Assembly (NCBI GenBank): GCA_964194845.1
Contig: CAXMNX010000099.1
Coordinates: 1 to 64,000 of the forward strand
DNA length: 64,000 nucleotides
DNA from: CAXMNX01 sp964194845
GTDB taxonomy: Bacteria > Pseudomonadota > Alphaproteobacteria > Rhodobacterales > Rhodobacteraceae
Direction of reading: 5' to 3'
Part shown: positions 24,226 to 32,358 of the stretch, piece after piece
Layout of the letters: each line of letters opens with the position of its first letter
Position numbering within the stretch: position 1 is the stretch's first letter
The notes under the pieces: model-generated
What the model saw: only the letters and a program-made list of their open reading frames with translations
Databases searched by the model: none
What the model was told of the DNA's origin: nothing
Program-made: the position numbers and the translations under genes

Positions 24226-25596
24226 ATGTCCATCCCACAATCCGGCGGCGGCCCGATCGAGCGGCACGAGCAACTGGCGGAATACCTTGCCGATGGTTGC
24301 AAGCCGAAAGCTGATTGGCGCATCGGGACCGAGCACGAGAAGTTCGGCTACTGCAAGGACACACTGAAACCGCTTCCCTACGACGGCCCGCGTTCGATCA
24401 AGGCGGTGCTGGAAGCGCTTCGTGACCGCTTTGGCTGGTCACCTGTGCTTGAGGGCGACAACATTATCGGCCTGGAAAAAGACCGCGCGAACGTCTCGCT
24501 GGAACCCGGCGGGCAACTGGAGCTTTCGGGCGCGCCGCTGGAGACAATTCATCAGACATGCGACGAGGTGAACGACCACCTGCTCGAAGTTAAAGCCGTC
24601 GCCGATGATATCGGTGTGCGGTTTATCGGCCTTGGTGCAGCACCGCACTGGACGCATGAAGATACGTCGATGATGCCCAAGGGGCGCTACAAGCTGATGA
24701 CCGACTACATGGGCCGCGTCGGCACGCACGGAACGCAGATGATGTATCGGACCTGCACCGTGCAGGTGAACCTGGATTTCGGGTCCGAGGCCGACATGGT
24801 GCAAAAACTGCGGGTCGCATTTGCTTTACAGCCGGTGGCAACAGCATTGTTCGCCAATTCGCCATTCTTCGAGGGCAAGCTGAACGGCCACAAAAGCTGG
24901 CGCAGCCGCATTTGGCGCGACCTGGATCCAGACCGAACCGGGACGCTGCCATGGGTCTTCGAAGACGGAATGGGATTTGAACGCTGGGTCGATTATGCGC
25001 TCGATGTGCCGATGTATTTTGTCTACCGGAACGGCAAATATATCGACGCGCTGGGCATGTCGTTTCGCGACTTCCTGAAAGGTGAGCTTCCGGCACTTCC
25101 GGGCGAAATTCCGACGCTAAGCGATTGGGCGGATCATCTGACGACGATTTTCCCCGAAGCGCGCATCAAGAAGTTCATCGAAATGCGCGGCGCTGATGGC
25201 GGCCCCTGGCGGCGGCTGTGCGCGCTGCCTGCGTTCTGGGTTGGGCTTTGCTATGATCAGGGCGCATTGGATGCGGCGTGGGATCTGGTCAAAGGCTGGG
25301 ATGCCGAGACGCGCGAGGAAATGCGCGTGCAAGCATCAGTTGGTGCGCTGGACGCCGAAGTGAACGGCATCAAGATGCTGGATCTGGCGCGCGAAGTTGT
25401 CGATATCGCTGAAAGCGGGCTAAAGGCCCGCGCGATGGAAGGTGCCGGAGGCCTGTTGCCGGATGAGACGCATTTCCTGAACGCGCTGAAGGATTCTCTG
25501 GACACCGGCGAAGTCCCCGCCGACGAATTGATCCGACGCTATAACGGCGACTGGGACGGCGATGTGACAAGGGTATTTGGAGAGTATAGTTATTAA
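24226..25596 (+). CDS. gshA: Glutamate-cysteine ligase (plant/alphaproteobacterial type)
   Basis: This enzyme makes gamma-glutamylcysteine, the first step of glutathione synthesis. The 456-residue product has the class features IGTEHEKFGY (about residues 37-46), EPGGQLELSGAP, the central MMYRTCTVQVNLDFG and the late RGADGGPWRRLCALPAFWVGLCYD. These match the plant-like GshA of alphaproteobacteria rather than the enterobacterial enzyme. It stands alone on the plus strand, 56 bases after the preceding gene. Confidence 0.94.
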   Translation: MSIPQSGGGPIERHEQLAEYLADGCKPKADWRIGTEHEKFGYCKDTLKPLPYDGPRSIKAVLEALRDRFGWSPVLEGDNIIGLEKDRANVSLEPGGQLELSGAPLETIHQTCDEVNDHLLEVKAVADDIGVRFIGLGAAPHWTHEDTSMMPKGRYKLMTDYMGRVGTHGTQMMYRTCTVQVNLDFGSEADMVQKLRVAFALQPVATALFANSPFFEGKLNGHKSWRSRIWRDLDPDRTGTLPWVFEDGMGFERWVDYALDVPMYFVYRNGKYIDALGMSFRDFLKGELPALPGEIPTLSDWADHLTTIFPEARIKKFIEMRGADGGPWRRLCALPAFWVGLCYDQGALDAAWDLVKGWDAETREEMRVQASVGALDAEVNGIKMLDLAREVVDIAESGLKARAMEGAGGLLPDETHFLNALKDSLDTGEVPADELIRRYNGDWDGDVTRVFGEYSY

Positions 25597-25630
25597 CTGC
25601 TCGCTTTATTTCCTCCATTTCTCCTGCCGA

Positions 25631-26134
25631 ATGTGTGTCATCGTTCGAAGAGGATTGAAGAATGCGATTCCTGGGAAAATTAATTGCGGCAGAAATTTTA
25701 GTGTTGTCGGAACTCTCGCCTTGATACCGGCGTTTGCCGCTTTTGGAGATGCATCATCAAACCATAGCGGCGAAGGCTCAAGCTATGGAATGCTGATTGC
25801 CTTAGCTATTTTCGCTATTGTTATTGTATTGGCGAAGACGATTCGACATGCTTTTGGGCGGGGATTTCTGCTGTCAGGGGCGGCTTTTTTGTTGCTACCT
25901 TTGACTTCAAGCCTACTCGGAGGCGTAGTTGCGAATGAAGTGATCCAAGAGGCCGCCACCGCCAGCGAAGCTGAACAAGCGGGTGCGGTCATCGGAGCGA
26001 CCCTGGGGGCAGGTCTTTTCGCAGGTGCCGCTTCGATTGTCGGCATAATTCTAGGAGTGATTTTCATCGTATTCGGAATTGTGCTTTTGCTCGGCGGGCG
26101 GCGAGAGGTTATTGTTGTTGAAAGAAGAGATTGA
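25631..26134 (+). CDS. Small membrane protein, probably frameshifted at its N terminus
   Basis: The open frame from the ATG at 25631 gives 167 residues with two or three transmembrane segments (SYGMLIALAIFAIVIVLA; GRGFLLSGAAFLLLPL; a C-terminal IVGIILGVIFIVFGIVLLLGG) and no known domain. The N-terminal 20 residues look unnatural. A better start is the ATG at 25662 (after GAAGAGGATTGAAGA) in the -1-related frame, giving MRFLGKLIAAEI before a stop at 25722. One extra T in the TTTT run at 25696-25699 would fuse this to SVVGTLALIPAFAAFGD and give a normal signal peptide. The base composition is less GC-rich than the neighbours. The 3' end overlaps the next, convergent gene by 84 bases. Confidence 0.5.
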   Translation: MCVIVRRGLKNAIPGKINCGRNFSVVGTLALIPAFAAFGDASSNHSGEGSSYGMLIALAIFAIVIVLAKTIRHAFGRGFLLSGAAFLLLPLTSSLLGGVVANEVIQEAATASEAEQAGAVIGATLGAGLFAGAASIVGIILGVIFIVFGIVLLLGGRREVIVVERRD

Positions 26135-26560
26135 AGTGAACCGCGCGTAGAGCGCGCCGCAAATCCAGCCCCAGAGTGGCGCGAATATGCAGCCGAAACC
26201 GACTATAAATACAGTCATACCCCAGGCTTCGCTCGCGTCGAATATGAAGACCAGGACAAAAACAATCGGTGCAGATACCAGGTTCGCGACAAATCCTGCG
26301 ACCAGTCCCGTGCGAGAAATGTGAGCCCGCCGCCGACGCAACGCAATAACAAATGCCGCCGTTCCAAACGTCAGATAGGTCGGCGCGCCGAGCACTGTGG
26401 CAATCGCTGTAGCGCCCAAGACTATGGACAAGCCGTCGAGATAAATTTCGGCGAAACCCAGCACCCAAAGTACGGCGAACGCGGGCAGCCCGGTGACCAG
26501 TGGCGCGAGTATCAACGCCCAGATAAAGGCGGAAGGATTAATACGATCTTGACCATCCAT
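26051..26560 (-). CDS. Small integral membrane protein, function unknown
   Basis: The 169-residue product has four or five hydrophobic segments (FIWALILAPLVTGLPAFAVL; LSIVLGATAIATVLGAP; LTFGTAAFVIAL; GLVAGFVANLVSAPIVFVL; VFIVGFGCIFAPLWGWICGA) and a polar, Asn-rich C-terminal tail. No family is recognised. The ATG at 26560 has GGAGGG eight bases upstream; a GTG at 26575 would add five residues. It begins one base after the desaturase stop on the same strand and is likely its operon partner. The 3' end overlaps the convergent gene by 84 bases. Confidence 0.6.
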   Translation of the reverse strand: MDGQDRINPSAFIWALILAPLVTGLPAFAVLWVLGFAEIYLDGLSIVLGATAIATVLGAPTYLTFGTAAFVIALRRRRAHISRTGLVAGFVANLVSAPIVFVLVFIFDASEAWGMTVFIVGFGCIFAPLWGWICGALYARFTSISSFNNNNLSPPAEQKHNSEYDENHS

Positions 26561-26561
26561 C

Positions 26562-27407
26562 TTACTGCCCTCCACAAAACAACGGGATCACCGGCAGACG
26601 GCTCGCGGCGTAACCGGGCACGTCTCTATCCAGCCGCTGCGCCAGTTCAGGCAGGCGGCGAACAGGCACCTTGGGGAATAGGTGGTGTTCACGGTGGTAG
26701 AACATCAGATATGCCAGCCGCGCCAACACCCCGCGCTGACTGCGGGCCGCAATTCCATTGGCCTCGATACCTTGATGCGTGATCCATACCGCGAAAAGCG
26801 CGGTCAGGCTTTGTGCGACGGTCATTGCCGCGATGTGAAATATCAGAAACTGAAGCCCTGTGATCAGGGCAATTGCAATCATTGTCGCGTTCAGCAACCA
26901 GTCGAAAACGATGCGCCGCCGATGTCGCGGTTTCGATCCCGCCCATGCCGCACGATTGATGTCATAGGTGAACCGCGGCCCATAGCGCAGAACCTCCCAA
27001 AATGTCATGTGCCCGCATTTCCCCTCGGAATCCTTCGGGCCCATGGCGTATTTGTGGTGAACCATGTGGCCATGCGCGACCGCATGATTTGAGGCACCCA
27101 TCAGAAAGCTCAGCGTATGCAGCACAATTCGGTCACCCCAGTGCGGCGCCCCCAGATTGTTGTGGATCGCCTCGTGGTTCAGCCGAAGCGCACACAGGAA
27201 AAACATGAAGCTGGCGGGTATTCCGGCGAACCAGATGGGCGAGCCATAAAGCAACCAGCTGGCAATCAGCCAGGGCAGCGGCAGGCACATCTCCCGCAGG
27301 CTGTCGATGCGGGACATCGGCGTAAGGTCATGCCACCCGACGCCCTTCGGTGCCTTTTCGATATGATGCAGATCCCGCCTTGCGTGCATTTCTATCATTT
27401 CTGTCAT
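26562..27407 (-). CDS. Membrane fatty acid desaturase-family protein
   Basis: The 281-residue product is a diiron membrane oxygenase/desaturase with three histidine boxes: HEAIH (about residues 78-82), HGHMVHH (112-118) and HREHH (238-242). Several transmembrane helices lie between the boxes. The substrate could be an acyl lipid, a sphingolipid or a carotenoid; the short length and box spacing do not settle it. The ATG at 27407 has GGAG eight bases upstream. It is preceded by a GbsR/MarR regulator and followed by a small membrane protein, all on the minus strand. Confidence 0.82.
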   Translation of the reverse strand: MTEMIEMHARRDLHHIEKAPKGVGWHDLTPMSRIDSLREMCLPLPWLIASWLLYGSPIWFAGIPASFMFFLCALRLNHEAIHNNLGAPHWGDRIVLHTLSFLMGASNHAVAHGHMVHHKYAMGPKDSEGKCGHMTFWEVLRYGPRFTYDINRAAWAGSKPRHRRRIVFDWLLNATMIAIALITGLQFLIFHIAAMTVAQSLTALFAVWITHQGIEANGIAARSQRGVLARLAYLMFYHREHHLFPKVPVRRLPELAQRLDRDVPGYAASRLPVIPLFCGGQ

Positions 27408-27434
27408 CACTGAAACTCCATACCAAAAAAATAC

Positions 27435-27962
27435 TCACCCGCTTTTGGGAATAAACCGGGCAATCCCGGCACCCAGCTTCAACGCTCCGACTTGTACAGC
27501 CCGTGGCAGACGCGCGACGTCCTGGTACCACTTGTCGAACATCTCCATCGTGCGAAGTGTGCTTGATATGCGCTCGCGCACATCTGCGGGCGTTCCATCC
27601 GACTTGGCTTCGGCTGCCACTTTCTGAAGTGCCGCGACGGTCGGCGCATATTCGCGCTCGCGCCGGGCCGAAACCACAGCGTTCACTAGATCAAACATGT
27701 CCCGAACGGATGTGAAATGATCGCGACGGTCACCAAGGCTTCGCTCGACGCTAACAAGTTTCCAGCCCTGTAGCTCTTTCAACCCGGTCGAGACGTTCGA
27801 GCGTGCAATGCCAAGCGTCTCAGCAATCTCCTCGGCGGGCAGCGGCTTCGGGCTAAGGTGCAAAAGCGCATGGATTTGCGCGACGGACCGATTGGTCCCC
27901 CACTTTGCGCCCATCTCTCCCCAATGAAGAATAAAGCCCCGCATGGCTGGCGTGAGTTGCAT
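27435..27962 (-). CDS. GbsR/MarR-family transcriptional regulator
   Basis: The 175-residue product has a winged helix-turn-helix close to the N terminus (AEEIAETLGIARSNVSTGLKELQGWKLVSVERSLGDRRDHF), with the GbsR-type opening MRGFILHWGEMGAKWGTNRSVAQ. GbsR-like proteins in other bacteria repress osmoprotectant or membrane-related genes in response to ligands such as choline. The ATG at 27962 matches the family start; a TTG at 27980 is possible. A perfect inverted repeat lies just upstream, and the desaturase is 27 bases downstream, so it probably controls its own operon. Confidence 0.85.
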   Translation of the reverse strand: MQLTPAMRGFILHWGEMGAKWGTNRSVAQIHALLHLSPKPLPAEEIAETLGIARSNVSTGLKELQGWKLVSVERSLGDRRDHFTSVRDMFDLVNAVVSARREREYAPTVAALQKVAAEAKSDGTPADVRERISSTLRTMEMFDKWYQDVARLPRAVQVGALKLGAGIARFIPKSG

Positions 27963-27983
27963 GATAATCCGATCCGTCAATCA

Positions 27984-28010
27984 TTTCTGTTCCGACAGAA
28001 CTAACAGAAA
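27984..28010. promoter_or_regulatory. Operator-like inverted repeat upstream of the GbsR-family gene
   Basis: TTTCTGTT (27984-27991) and AACAGAAA (28003-28010) are perfect 8-base inverted arms. Within them a second inverted pair, TTCTGT/ACAGAA (27985-27990 and 27995-28000), is separated by four bases, so the box ACAGAA occurs twice. The site lies 22-48 bases before the regulator start, where an autoregulatory operator is expected. Confidence 0.6.
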
Positions 28011-28029
28011 TACGCGAATTGTCAACTCT

Positions 28030-28296
28030 TTATGCGATATCGACGCCCAGCACGAAACCGACGACCTTGTCTTCCGCCATCTCGCACGGCTTCAAAAGCA
28101 CCTGGCCTGACGCGAGCCGGAATAGATTGAAGCTGACATAGTCGGGCCCGCCAAGTTCCTCGGCCTCAAGATTCTGGCTGCGCCCGTTCGACATCTGGCG
28201 TTTTGTGATCCGGTATCGCTTGCCGTGATACGTACCGCCGTAGCCCCCGACCGGCAGCGCATCGAATGCGGCGATGAATGCTGGCTCTACGCTCAC
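28030..28296 (-). CDS. Small conserved protein, function unknown
   Basis: The 88-residue product (starting SVEPAFIAAFDALPVGGYGG after the initiator) contains GTYHGKRYRITKRQMSNGRSQ and ends VVGFVLGVDIA. It looks like a small beta-rich soluble protein; I do not recognise the family. The GTG at 28296 overlaps the plsY stop (GTGA), which decides the start; longer reading upstream is antisense to nothing but runs through plsY in another frame. It is the last gene of the pyrB-pyrC-plsY operon. Confidence 0.7.
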   Translation of the reverse strand: MSVEPAFIAAFDALPVGGYGGTYHGKRYRITKRQMSNGRSQNLEAEELGGPDYVSFNLFRLASGQVLLKPCEMAEDKVVGFVLGVDIA

Positions 28297-28898
28297 GATT
28301 TGCCGATCTTTGGTTCGGTTCCCGAGGCAATTCGACGAATGTTTTCGCGGTGCCGCAGTAAGATCAGCGCGATCATGACGAGAAGCACTGCCAGCGCTTC
28401 CGAATAGCCGAAAACCACCGCCCAGACCGGCACGGCCAGTGCCGACAAAAGCGCTGATAGGGACGACATTCGGGCCACCAAGGCCGCGACCAGCCAGGTC
28501 AGACAAGCCGCAATTCCTACCGGCCATGCCAGCGCCAGAAGTATGCCTAAAAATGTCGCAACACCCTTACCGCCACGAAATCCCAGCCAGATCGGATAGA
28601 GATGACCCAGAAAAGCGGACAATCCAGCAATTTGCGCCGCATCCTCGCCCAGAATGCTGCGGGCAATCAGCACAGCAACCGCTCCCTTGCCCGCGTCCAG
28701 AAGCAACGTTGCCGCCGCGGCCGGTTTCGATCCGGTTCGCAGCACATTAGTCGTGCCGATATTTCCCGACCCGATCTGCCTGAGATCGCCCAATCCAAAA
28801 ACCCGGACAACGACAATGCCAAACGGTACGGACCCCAAAGCATAGGCAAATGTTGCGGTCAGCACGAGCAGCGTGAAAGAAGTTTCTATGACGGGCAA
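28293..28898 (-). CDS. plsY: Glycerol-3-phosphate acyltransferase PlsY
   Basis: PlsY transfers acyl groups from acyl phosphate to glycerol-3-phosphate, starting phospholipid synthesis in the inner membrane. The 201-residue product has about five transmembrane helices and the conserved loops GSVPFG, GSGNIGTTNVLR, GAVAVLIAR-type DAGKG and GFRGGKGVATFLG. It lies 33 bases after pyrC. Its stop overlaps the start of the small downstream gene. Confidence 0.95.
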   Translation of the reverse strand: MPVIETSFTLLVLTATFAYALGSVPFGIVVVRVFGLGDLRQIGSGNIGTTNVLRTGSKPAAAATLLLDAGKGAVAVLIARSILGEDAAQIAGLSAFLGHLYPIWLGFRGGKGVATFLGILLALAWPVGIAACLTWLVAALVARMSSLSALLSALAVPVWAVVFGYSEALAVLLVMIALILLRHRENIRRIASGTEPKIGKS

Positions 28899-28931
28899 CC
28901 GCGCCTCCGATGATTACACTTGAAGTTTCTT

Positions 28932-30197
28932 TTACCCCCCGAATACGCGCTTTCCGGAAACCCAGGTGCCAAGCACTTTGCCTTGCATCTTGGCTTCGTC
29001 AAAGGGGGTATTCTTGGATTTTGAGTTGAGCTTGAACCGGTCAAGAACAAATGGCGCGTCGGGATCGAAAAGCACCAGATCAGCGGGCGCGCCTGCGTTC
29101 AGCCGACCGGTTTCCAGCCCCAGTCGCCGCGACGGCGCCAGCGAAAGCGCGCGCCAAAGCGTCGGCAGATCCATTTGCCCGGCGTGATAAAGCCGCATCG
29201 CCGCAGGCAAAAGCGTCTCAAGCCCAACCGCGCCCGAAGCCGCTTCGGCGAACGGCAAGCGCTTTGATTCCTCGTCCTGTGGCGTGTGCATCGACGAAAT
29301 AACGTCGATCAAACCGGCGCCAACCGCATCGACAACGGCCATACGGTCGTCTTCGGACCGCAGCGGCGGTTTGACCTTAAAGAATGTCCGATAATCGCCG
29401 ACATCCAGCTCATTCAATGTCAGATGGTGAATGGACACACCCGCTGTGACGTCTAGACCGGCATCTTTCGCGCGCTCAAGTCTGCGAAGCGCGCGTTCAG
29501 TTGTAATCTGGTCGGCATGATAGCGGGCGCCTGTCATTTCGACCACGGAGATATCGCGATCAAGCCCCATGCGTTCGGCCATCGGCGAAACGGCAGGCAG
29601 CCCTTTGATCGACGCAAACTTGCCCGCAGTTGCCGCCGCACCCGCGCTCAGGACCGGTTCCTGCGGGTGCCCGACGATCAGCGCGCCAAGCGATGCGGCA
29701 TAGGTCATGCAGCGGGTCAAAACGGTGGTATTGGTGACAACCGCGTCACAATCTGTGAAAGCGACAGCACCTGCATCCAACAGGAACCCGATCTCAGCCA
29801 TCTCGCGGCCCATCCGACCGCGCGTCAGTGCGGCCATGGAAAGCACATGCACGGGTGCCGCTTCGTTGGCCCGGCGGCGCACAAATTCCAGCGTTTCCGG
29901 CGTATCAATCGCGGGCAATGTGTCGGGTCGGGTGACCATGGTTGTGACGCCACCCGCCGCCGCCGCCAGCCCGGCGGACCGAAAGCTTTCCTTGTGCCGC
30001 TCGCCCGGTTCGCTGACCTTCACGCCGATATCGACAATGCCGGGTGCGAGGCACCTGCCTTCGCAGTCGATTACTTCCGCCCCGTCCATGCCCGACGGCT
30101 GAACGATGACGCCATCGCGCACCCCCAACTCGCCGATTGCATCCGTTCCGGCCTCGGGGTCAATCAGGCGAGCGTTCTGGAATAGATGCGCGTTCAT
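28932..30197 (-). CDS. pyrC: Dihydroorotase (PyrC type, possibly non-catalytic PyrX-like)
   Basis: The 421-residue product belongs to the class I dihydroorotase family that acts with aspartate carbamoyltransferase in pyrimidine synthesis. It opens with NARLIDPEAGTDAIGELGVRDG and has LAPGIVDIGVKVSEPGERHKESF, in which the usual HxHxR metal motif (D-x-H-x-H) is replaced by DIGVKV. Loss of these histidines is typical of the PyrC' or PyrX form that only supports PyrB. Later segments such as HHLTLNELDVGDY and MHTPQDEESKRLPFAEAASGAVGLETLL are kept. The ATG at 30197 has CAGG nine bases upstream; another ATG at 30203 is less well placed. It sits 13 bases after the tail-anchored protein. Confidence 0.88.
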   Translation of the reverse strand: MNAHLFQNARLIDPEAGTDAIGELGVRDGVIVQPSGMDGAEVIDCEGRCLAPGIVDIGVKVSEPGERHKESFRSAGLAAAAGGVTTMVTRPDTLPAIDTPETLEFVRRRANEAAPVHVLSMAALTRGRMGREMAEIGFLLDAGAVAFTDCDAVVTNTTVLTRCMTYAASLGALIVGHPQEPVLSAGAAATAGKFASIKGLPAVSPMAERMGLDRDISVVEMTGARYHADQITTERALRRLERAKDAGLDVTAGVSIHHLTLNELDVGDYRTFFKVKPPLRSEDDRMAVVDAVGAGLIDVISSMHTPQDEESKRLPFAEAASGAVGLETLLPAAMRLYHAGQMDLPTLWRALSLAPSRRLGLETGRLNAGAPADLVLFDPDAPFVLDRFKLNSKSKNTPFDEAKMQGKVLGTWVSGKRVFGG

Positions 30198-30210
30198 GGT
30201 CATTTGCCTG

Positions 30211-30747
30211 TCAGAGCACAAAGAAAAGCACAAGAGCAGCAGCAATCAGAAGCGCGCCCAGCGCACCGATCCACGAACGACCGTGCGCGGGCGACGGAAT
30301 TCGCATATCGGATTTCGGCGAGGGCAACGTTCCAGCGGCCGATGCGGTTGGCGGCATTTGTTCGGGTGGACTTGAAGCCTCCTCGTGGAAAACGCCGATA
30401 AAACGAAGGGCAGGGTTTGGATCAAGCGTTTGTTCGACCCCCATGAAAGCCGACGACGGGATCAGGATGATCAACCCATATAGCGCATCAAGTGCGGCCG
30501 CCTTGCCATCCAGATCGGCCTCGACAACGCCGTAACCCCGGATCAGATAATTACGCAGCCCCAACCCTTCCAGCACCAGCGAATTGATCACCTCGACCTT
30601 CGCGGGGTCAAGTCTGATGTCGTCGCCCAGCAAACGATGGACATTCTGCGCGTTGATCGCGGCGGCGTCGGGCGGGTCAAGCTCGGTCGAGAACAATCGC
30701 ACCAGCCCATATTCGGTGGCCAGGATGTGGCTTGGATCAGCGGTCAT
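30211..30747 (-). CDS. Tail-anchored protein of the pyr operon, function unknown
   Basis: The 178-residue product has a soluble helical N-terminal domain (about residues 1-120, with LVLEGLGLRNYLIRGYGVVEADL and ALYGLIILIPSSAF), a Pro/Ser-rich linker, and a single C-terminal transmembrane helix (WIGALGALLIAAALVLFFVL) ending at the stop. It thus has a tail-anchored topology. No known domain is recognised. The ATG overlaps the stop of the PH-domain gene (ATGA), so it is coupled to it. The open frame upstream is antisense-free shadow of that gene. Confidence 0.72.
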   Translation of the reverse strand: MTADPSHILATEYGLVRLFSTELDPPDAAAINAQNVHRLLGDDIRLDPAKVEVINSLVLEGLGLRNYLIRGYGVVEADLDGKAAALDALYGLIILIPSSAFMGVEQTLDPNPALRFIGVFHEEASSPPEQMPPTASAAGTLPSPKSDMRIPSPAHGRSWIGALGALLIAAALVLFFVL

Positions 30748-31280
30748 GGCAAGCCGCTCGTCTCGCCCGACTGAACTTTTCGGATCAGCTGGTAGACCTC
30801 GCGCCCGTTTTCGATCCGCTCGAAACCCACCGGCACCAGGTAGGTGCTGTTCTTGCCGCGCCGCACGGCCTCGGCGAAATGAACGCTGGAAAGGTCGCCC
30901 TCGACGAAGTCCAGCCGCGTGTCTTCCTCGATTGGATAGGATTTGAATTTGCGACCGGTCACCGGCAGGTTGGTGGCGACGAACGCGCGTTGGTCGGTCA
31001 GTGTGTACCAGGTGTGCTGCCGCCGGTAAGCCGAAAACAATGGCGGCCCGATCATCACACCGATCCCGACGAAGAAATGGATCAGGCCGAACATCCAGAA
31101 AAATCCACCGGCGAACGCGGCCATGATCATCCAGAAAAGCGCAAAGCCCGCGAAGGCGGTTCCAAAAAGCACCAACGGAATGTGCAAAGCCTTCAGCACG
31201 ATGCGCCAGTCCGGGCGACCTTGCCAAAGGATCCGCTCGTCCGCGTCAAGGATACCTTCCCAACCTGCGCGATCCGTCAC
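30744..31280 (-). CDS. Bacterial PH-domain membrane protein
   Basis: The 178-residue product starts with ILDADERILWQGRPDW, the lead-in seen in bacterial PH (YdbT/bPH-type) proteins. Two transmembrane helices follow (LHIPLVLFGTAFAGFALFWMIM and FGLIHFFVGIGVMIGPPLF), then a PH-like strand set (TWYTLTDQRAFVATN; FKSYPIEEDTRLDFVEGDLSSV). Such proteins are thought to sense or organise membranes. Its ATG overlaps the pyrB stop and its stop overlaps the next start. Confidence 0.8.
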   Translation of the reverse strand: MTDRAGWEGILDADERILWQGRPDWRIVLKALHIPLVLFGTAFAGFALFWMIMAAFAGGFFWMFGLIHFFVGIGVMIGPPLFSAYRRQHTWYTLTDQRAFVATNLPVTGRKFKSYPIEEDTRLDFVEGDLSSVHFAEAVRRGKNSTYLVPVGFERIENGREVYQLIRKVQSGETSGLP

Positions 31281-32233
31281 GCCATCACACCGGTGCGCGC
31301 GCGGGCGGCGGCCAGATTGTCGGCCAGAAGCCTCATCGCCGCCATGCGGACAGCGACGCCCATCTCGACCTGATCCTGAATAACGGACCGGTTGATGTCG
31401 TCCGCGAGGGTCCCGTCGATTTCGACCCCGCGGTTCATTGGTCCCGGGTGCATAACGATCGCGTCCGGTTTGGCATTTTCCAGTTTTTTGGCATCAAGGC
31501 CGAAGCGGTGAAAATATTCCCTCTCGGACGGAATAAATGCCCCGTCCATCCGCTCTTTTTGTAGCCGCAGCATCATCACGACGTCGGCGTCTTTCAGCCC
31601 TTCAGCCATATCACCACAAACCTCGACGCCCCATTCGGCAGCACCCGATGGAATAAGCGTCGGCGGCCCGACCAGCCGGATGCGGCTTTCCATCTTGCCA
31701 AGCAGCCAGATATTGGACCGCGCAACGCGGCTGTGCGCAATATCGCCACAGATCGCAACCGTCAGCCGGTGCAGCCGCCCCTTGGCGCGCCGGATCGTCA
31801 GCGCATCCAGCAGCGCCTGCGTCGGGTGTTCATGACGCCCGTCGCCCGCGTTCAGCACAGCGCAATTCACCTTCTGCGCCAGCAGGTTGACCGCGCCCGA
31901 GTCTGGATGGCGAACGACCAGCAGATCGGGGTTCATCGCATTAAGCGTCAACGCGGTGTCGATCAGCGTTTCTCCCTTTTTCACGCTCGATGCCTGCATG
32001 TGCATGTTCATGACATCGGCCCCAAGCCGCTTGCCGGCCAGTTCAAAGCTGGCCTGGGTTCGGGTCGAGTTTTCAAAAAACATGTTGATCTGGGTCAGAC
32101 CCTGAAGTGCGGTGTCGTGTTTCACGTCGCTGCGGTTCAGGTCGACATAGGTGTCAGCAAGATCAAGAACGGTGGTTATTTCGTCGGGGTCCAGGTGTTC
32201 GATCCCCAGAAGGTGGCGGGCGCGGAACGGCAT
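31277..32233 (-). CDS. pyrB: Aspartate carbamoyltransferase catalytic subunit
   Basis: PyrB condenses aspartate with carbamoyl phosphate in pyrimidine synthesis. The 318-residue product has the carbamoyl-phosphate motif FFENSTRTQASFELAGKRLG cut here at its core (STRTQ), the HPTQALLD segment (about 130) and the late VMHPGPMNRGVEI. It is the first gene of an operon that continues through two membrane proteins to pyrC and plsY. GGAGAAGG precedes the start. No pyrI regulatory gene is present. Confidence 0.96.
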   Translation of the reverse strand: MPFRARHLLGIEHLDPDEITTVLDLADTYVDLNRSDVKHDTALQGLTQINMFFENSTRTQASFELAGKRLGADVMNMHMQASSVKKGETLIDTALTLNAMNPDLLVVRHPDSGAVNLLAQKVNCAVLNAGDGRHEHPTQALLDALTIRRAKGRLHRLTVAICGDIAHSRVARSNIWLLGKMESRIRLVGPPTLIPSGAAEWGVEVCGDMAEGLKDADVVMMLRLQKERMDGAFIPSEREYFHRFGLDAKKLENAKPDAIVMHPGPMNRGVEIDGTLADDINRSVIQDQVEMGVAVRMAAMRLLADNLAAARARTGVMA

Positions 32234-32358
32234 GGGCCTTCTCCTTTGGGCTCGCCGGTGTATAAGGCGTGCCGCCGCATCTGAAAACCGAAAGACGATT
32301 TTTTTTCAGAATGACGCTTGGGATTTACGCCGCCGTGACACAAGCCTAGCTTCGGCGC

